Source: Rubrobacteraceae bacterium (lineage in GTDB: Bacteria; Actinomycetota; Rubrobacteria; Rubrobacterales; Rubrobacteraceae). Taken from it: a stretch of DNA of 5,438 bases. Position numbers and translations under genes: made by a program. Below, in pieces: positions 5,222 through 5,438 of the stretch. How positions within the stretch are numbered: the first letter of the stretch is position 1; every line of letters begins with the position of its first letter. The DNA is taken from assembly GCA_021156345.1 (NCBI GenBank), contig JAJNDJ010000078.1:1-5438 (forward strand), read 5' to 3'. The notes under the pieces are model-generated. The model did no database searches and was not told the DNA's origin. It was given only the letters and a program-made list of their open reading frames with translations.

Positions 5222-5438
5222 CTACAATGGGCCGCGATAGGAGGAGGACCAGCCGAAGAGGGCGCGCAGCTTCTGACCGGGGTTGAACTTGAATGCCCAG
5301 CTCTCTTGTCTTCGATCCAGGTAGAAGCCTCCAAAGCCAGGCAGCGTAAGTCCACAGCCGGAGCGGAAGGTCTTATACATCTCCTCCAGCACGCCATCCA
5401 GCCACAGCGTGGCCGTGGCTTCGTCGGTTCGCATCCGC
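5222..5438 (-). CDS. HU/IHF-like DNA-binding protein, 5' end beyond window
   Basis: The frame ends at TAG 5222 and stays open to the right edge. The visible 70 or so residues carry the HU fold: a helix DEATATLWLDGVLEEMYKTF, then LTLPGFGGFYLDRR, which corresponds to the HU 'v.L.GFG.F..r.R' turn, and KFNPGQKLRALFGW near the end, equivalent to the HU 'f.Pg..lk' region. HU-family proteins bind and bend DNA as dimers. The ATG at 5434 is probably internal, because the usual N-terminal helix of about 15 residues is missing and the codon before it (CGG) is open. The tail FGWSSSYRGPL is a known variant ending, and no long flexible arm insertion is seen. As HU proteins are usually about 90 residues, 15-20 residues lie outside. 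It precedes the DUF6398 gene on the same strand. Confidence 0.75.
   Translation of the reverse strand, partial: RMRTDEATATLWLDGVLEEMYKTFRSGCGLTLPGFGGFYLDRRQESWAFKFNPGQKLRALFGWSSSYRGPL

Noticed and set aside
5140..5397. 85-codon minus-strand frame overlapping the HU-like gene and the DUF6398 start
   Set aside because: Its product is low-complexity and overlaps two genes with recognisable domains in other frames.

Overview
This is a GC-rich bacterial chromosome fragment in which every supported gene lies on the minus strand, so the order of transcription runs from high to low coordinates. The mix is a C5-pathway hemL, a menG methyltransferase, DUF433/DUF5615 and DUF6398 proteins, GTG starts and high third-position GC. 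This fits a high-GC Gram-positive-like lineage such as Rubrobacter and relatives within Actinomycetota, but that placement is an inference from gene content and style; no rRNA or other phylogenetic marker is present.

Right-hand accessory part (5438 down to about 3958). It holds the 3' portion of an HU/IHF-like DNA-binding protein cut by the window edge, then a DUF6398 protein whose reading frame is broken by one in-frame TGA where the family normally has tryptophan. Next is a tight two-gene toxin-antitoxin-type pair: a DUF433 protein followed 8 nt later by a DUF5615 PIN-like protein. Hand-counted base composition falls in places here, with 42% GC at 5101-5160 against 67-78% in sampled lines of hemL and the SIS gene.

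Middle (3939 to 2538). A 393-residue protein with two tandem SIS domains of the GmhA/phosphoheptose isomerase type begins 18 nt after the toxin stop. A 63-residue two-helix membrane protein follows 28 nt later. In the tandem SIS protein the two halves appear to have lost complementary parts of the active site: the N-half keeps the metal/catalytic residues and lacks the phosphate loop, while the C-half does the reverse. This is the most interesting object in the window.

Left part (2537 to 1). After a spacer of about 150 nt comes hemL (glutamate-1-semialdehyde aminomutase, tetrapyrrole synthesis). Its UAG stop is followed immediately, in the same frame, by the GTG start of a 139-residue all-helical protein. 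That protein carries a motif like polyprenyl diphosphate synthases or the HepS subunit, and it overlaps the GTG start of menG/ubiE by 8 nt. The hemL-orf139-menG arrangement looks like a translationally coupled block for heme and menaquinone, the cofactors of a respiratory chain. A prenyl-synthase-like protein ahead of menG recalls the hepS-menG-hepT order of Bacillus.

No tRNA, rRNA, CRISPR array, insertion sequence or convincing rho-independent terminator was seen. No stretch longer than 300 bases lacks a gene.
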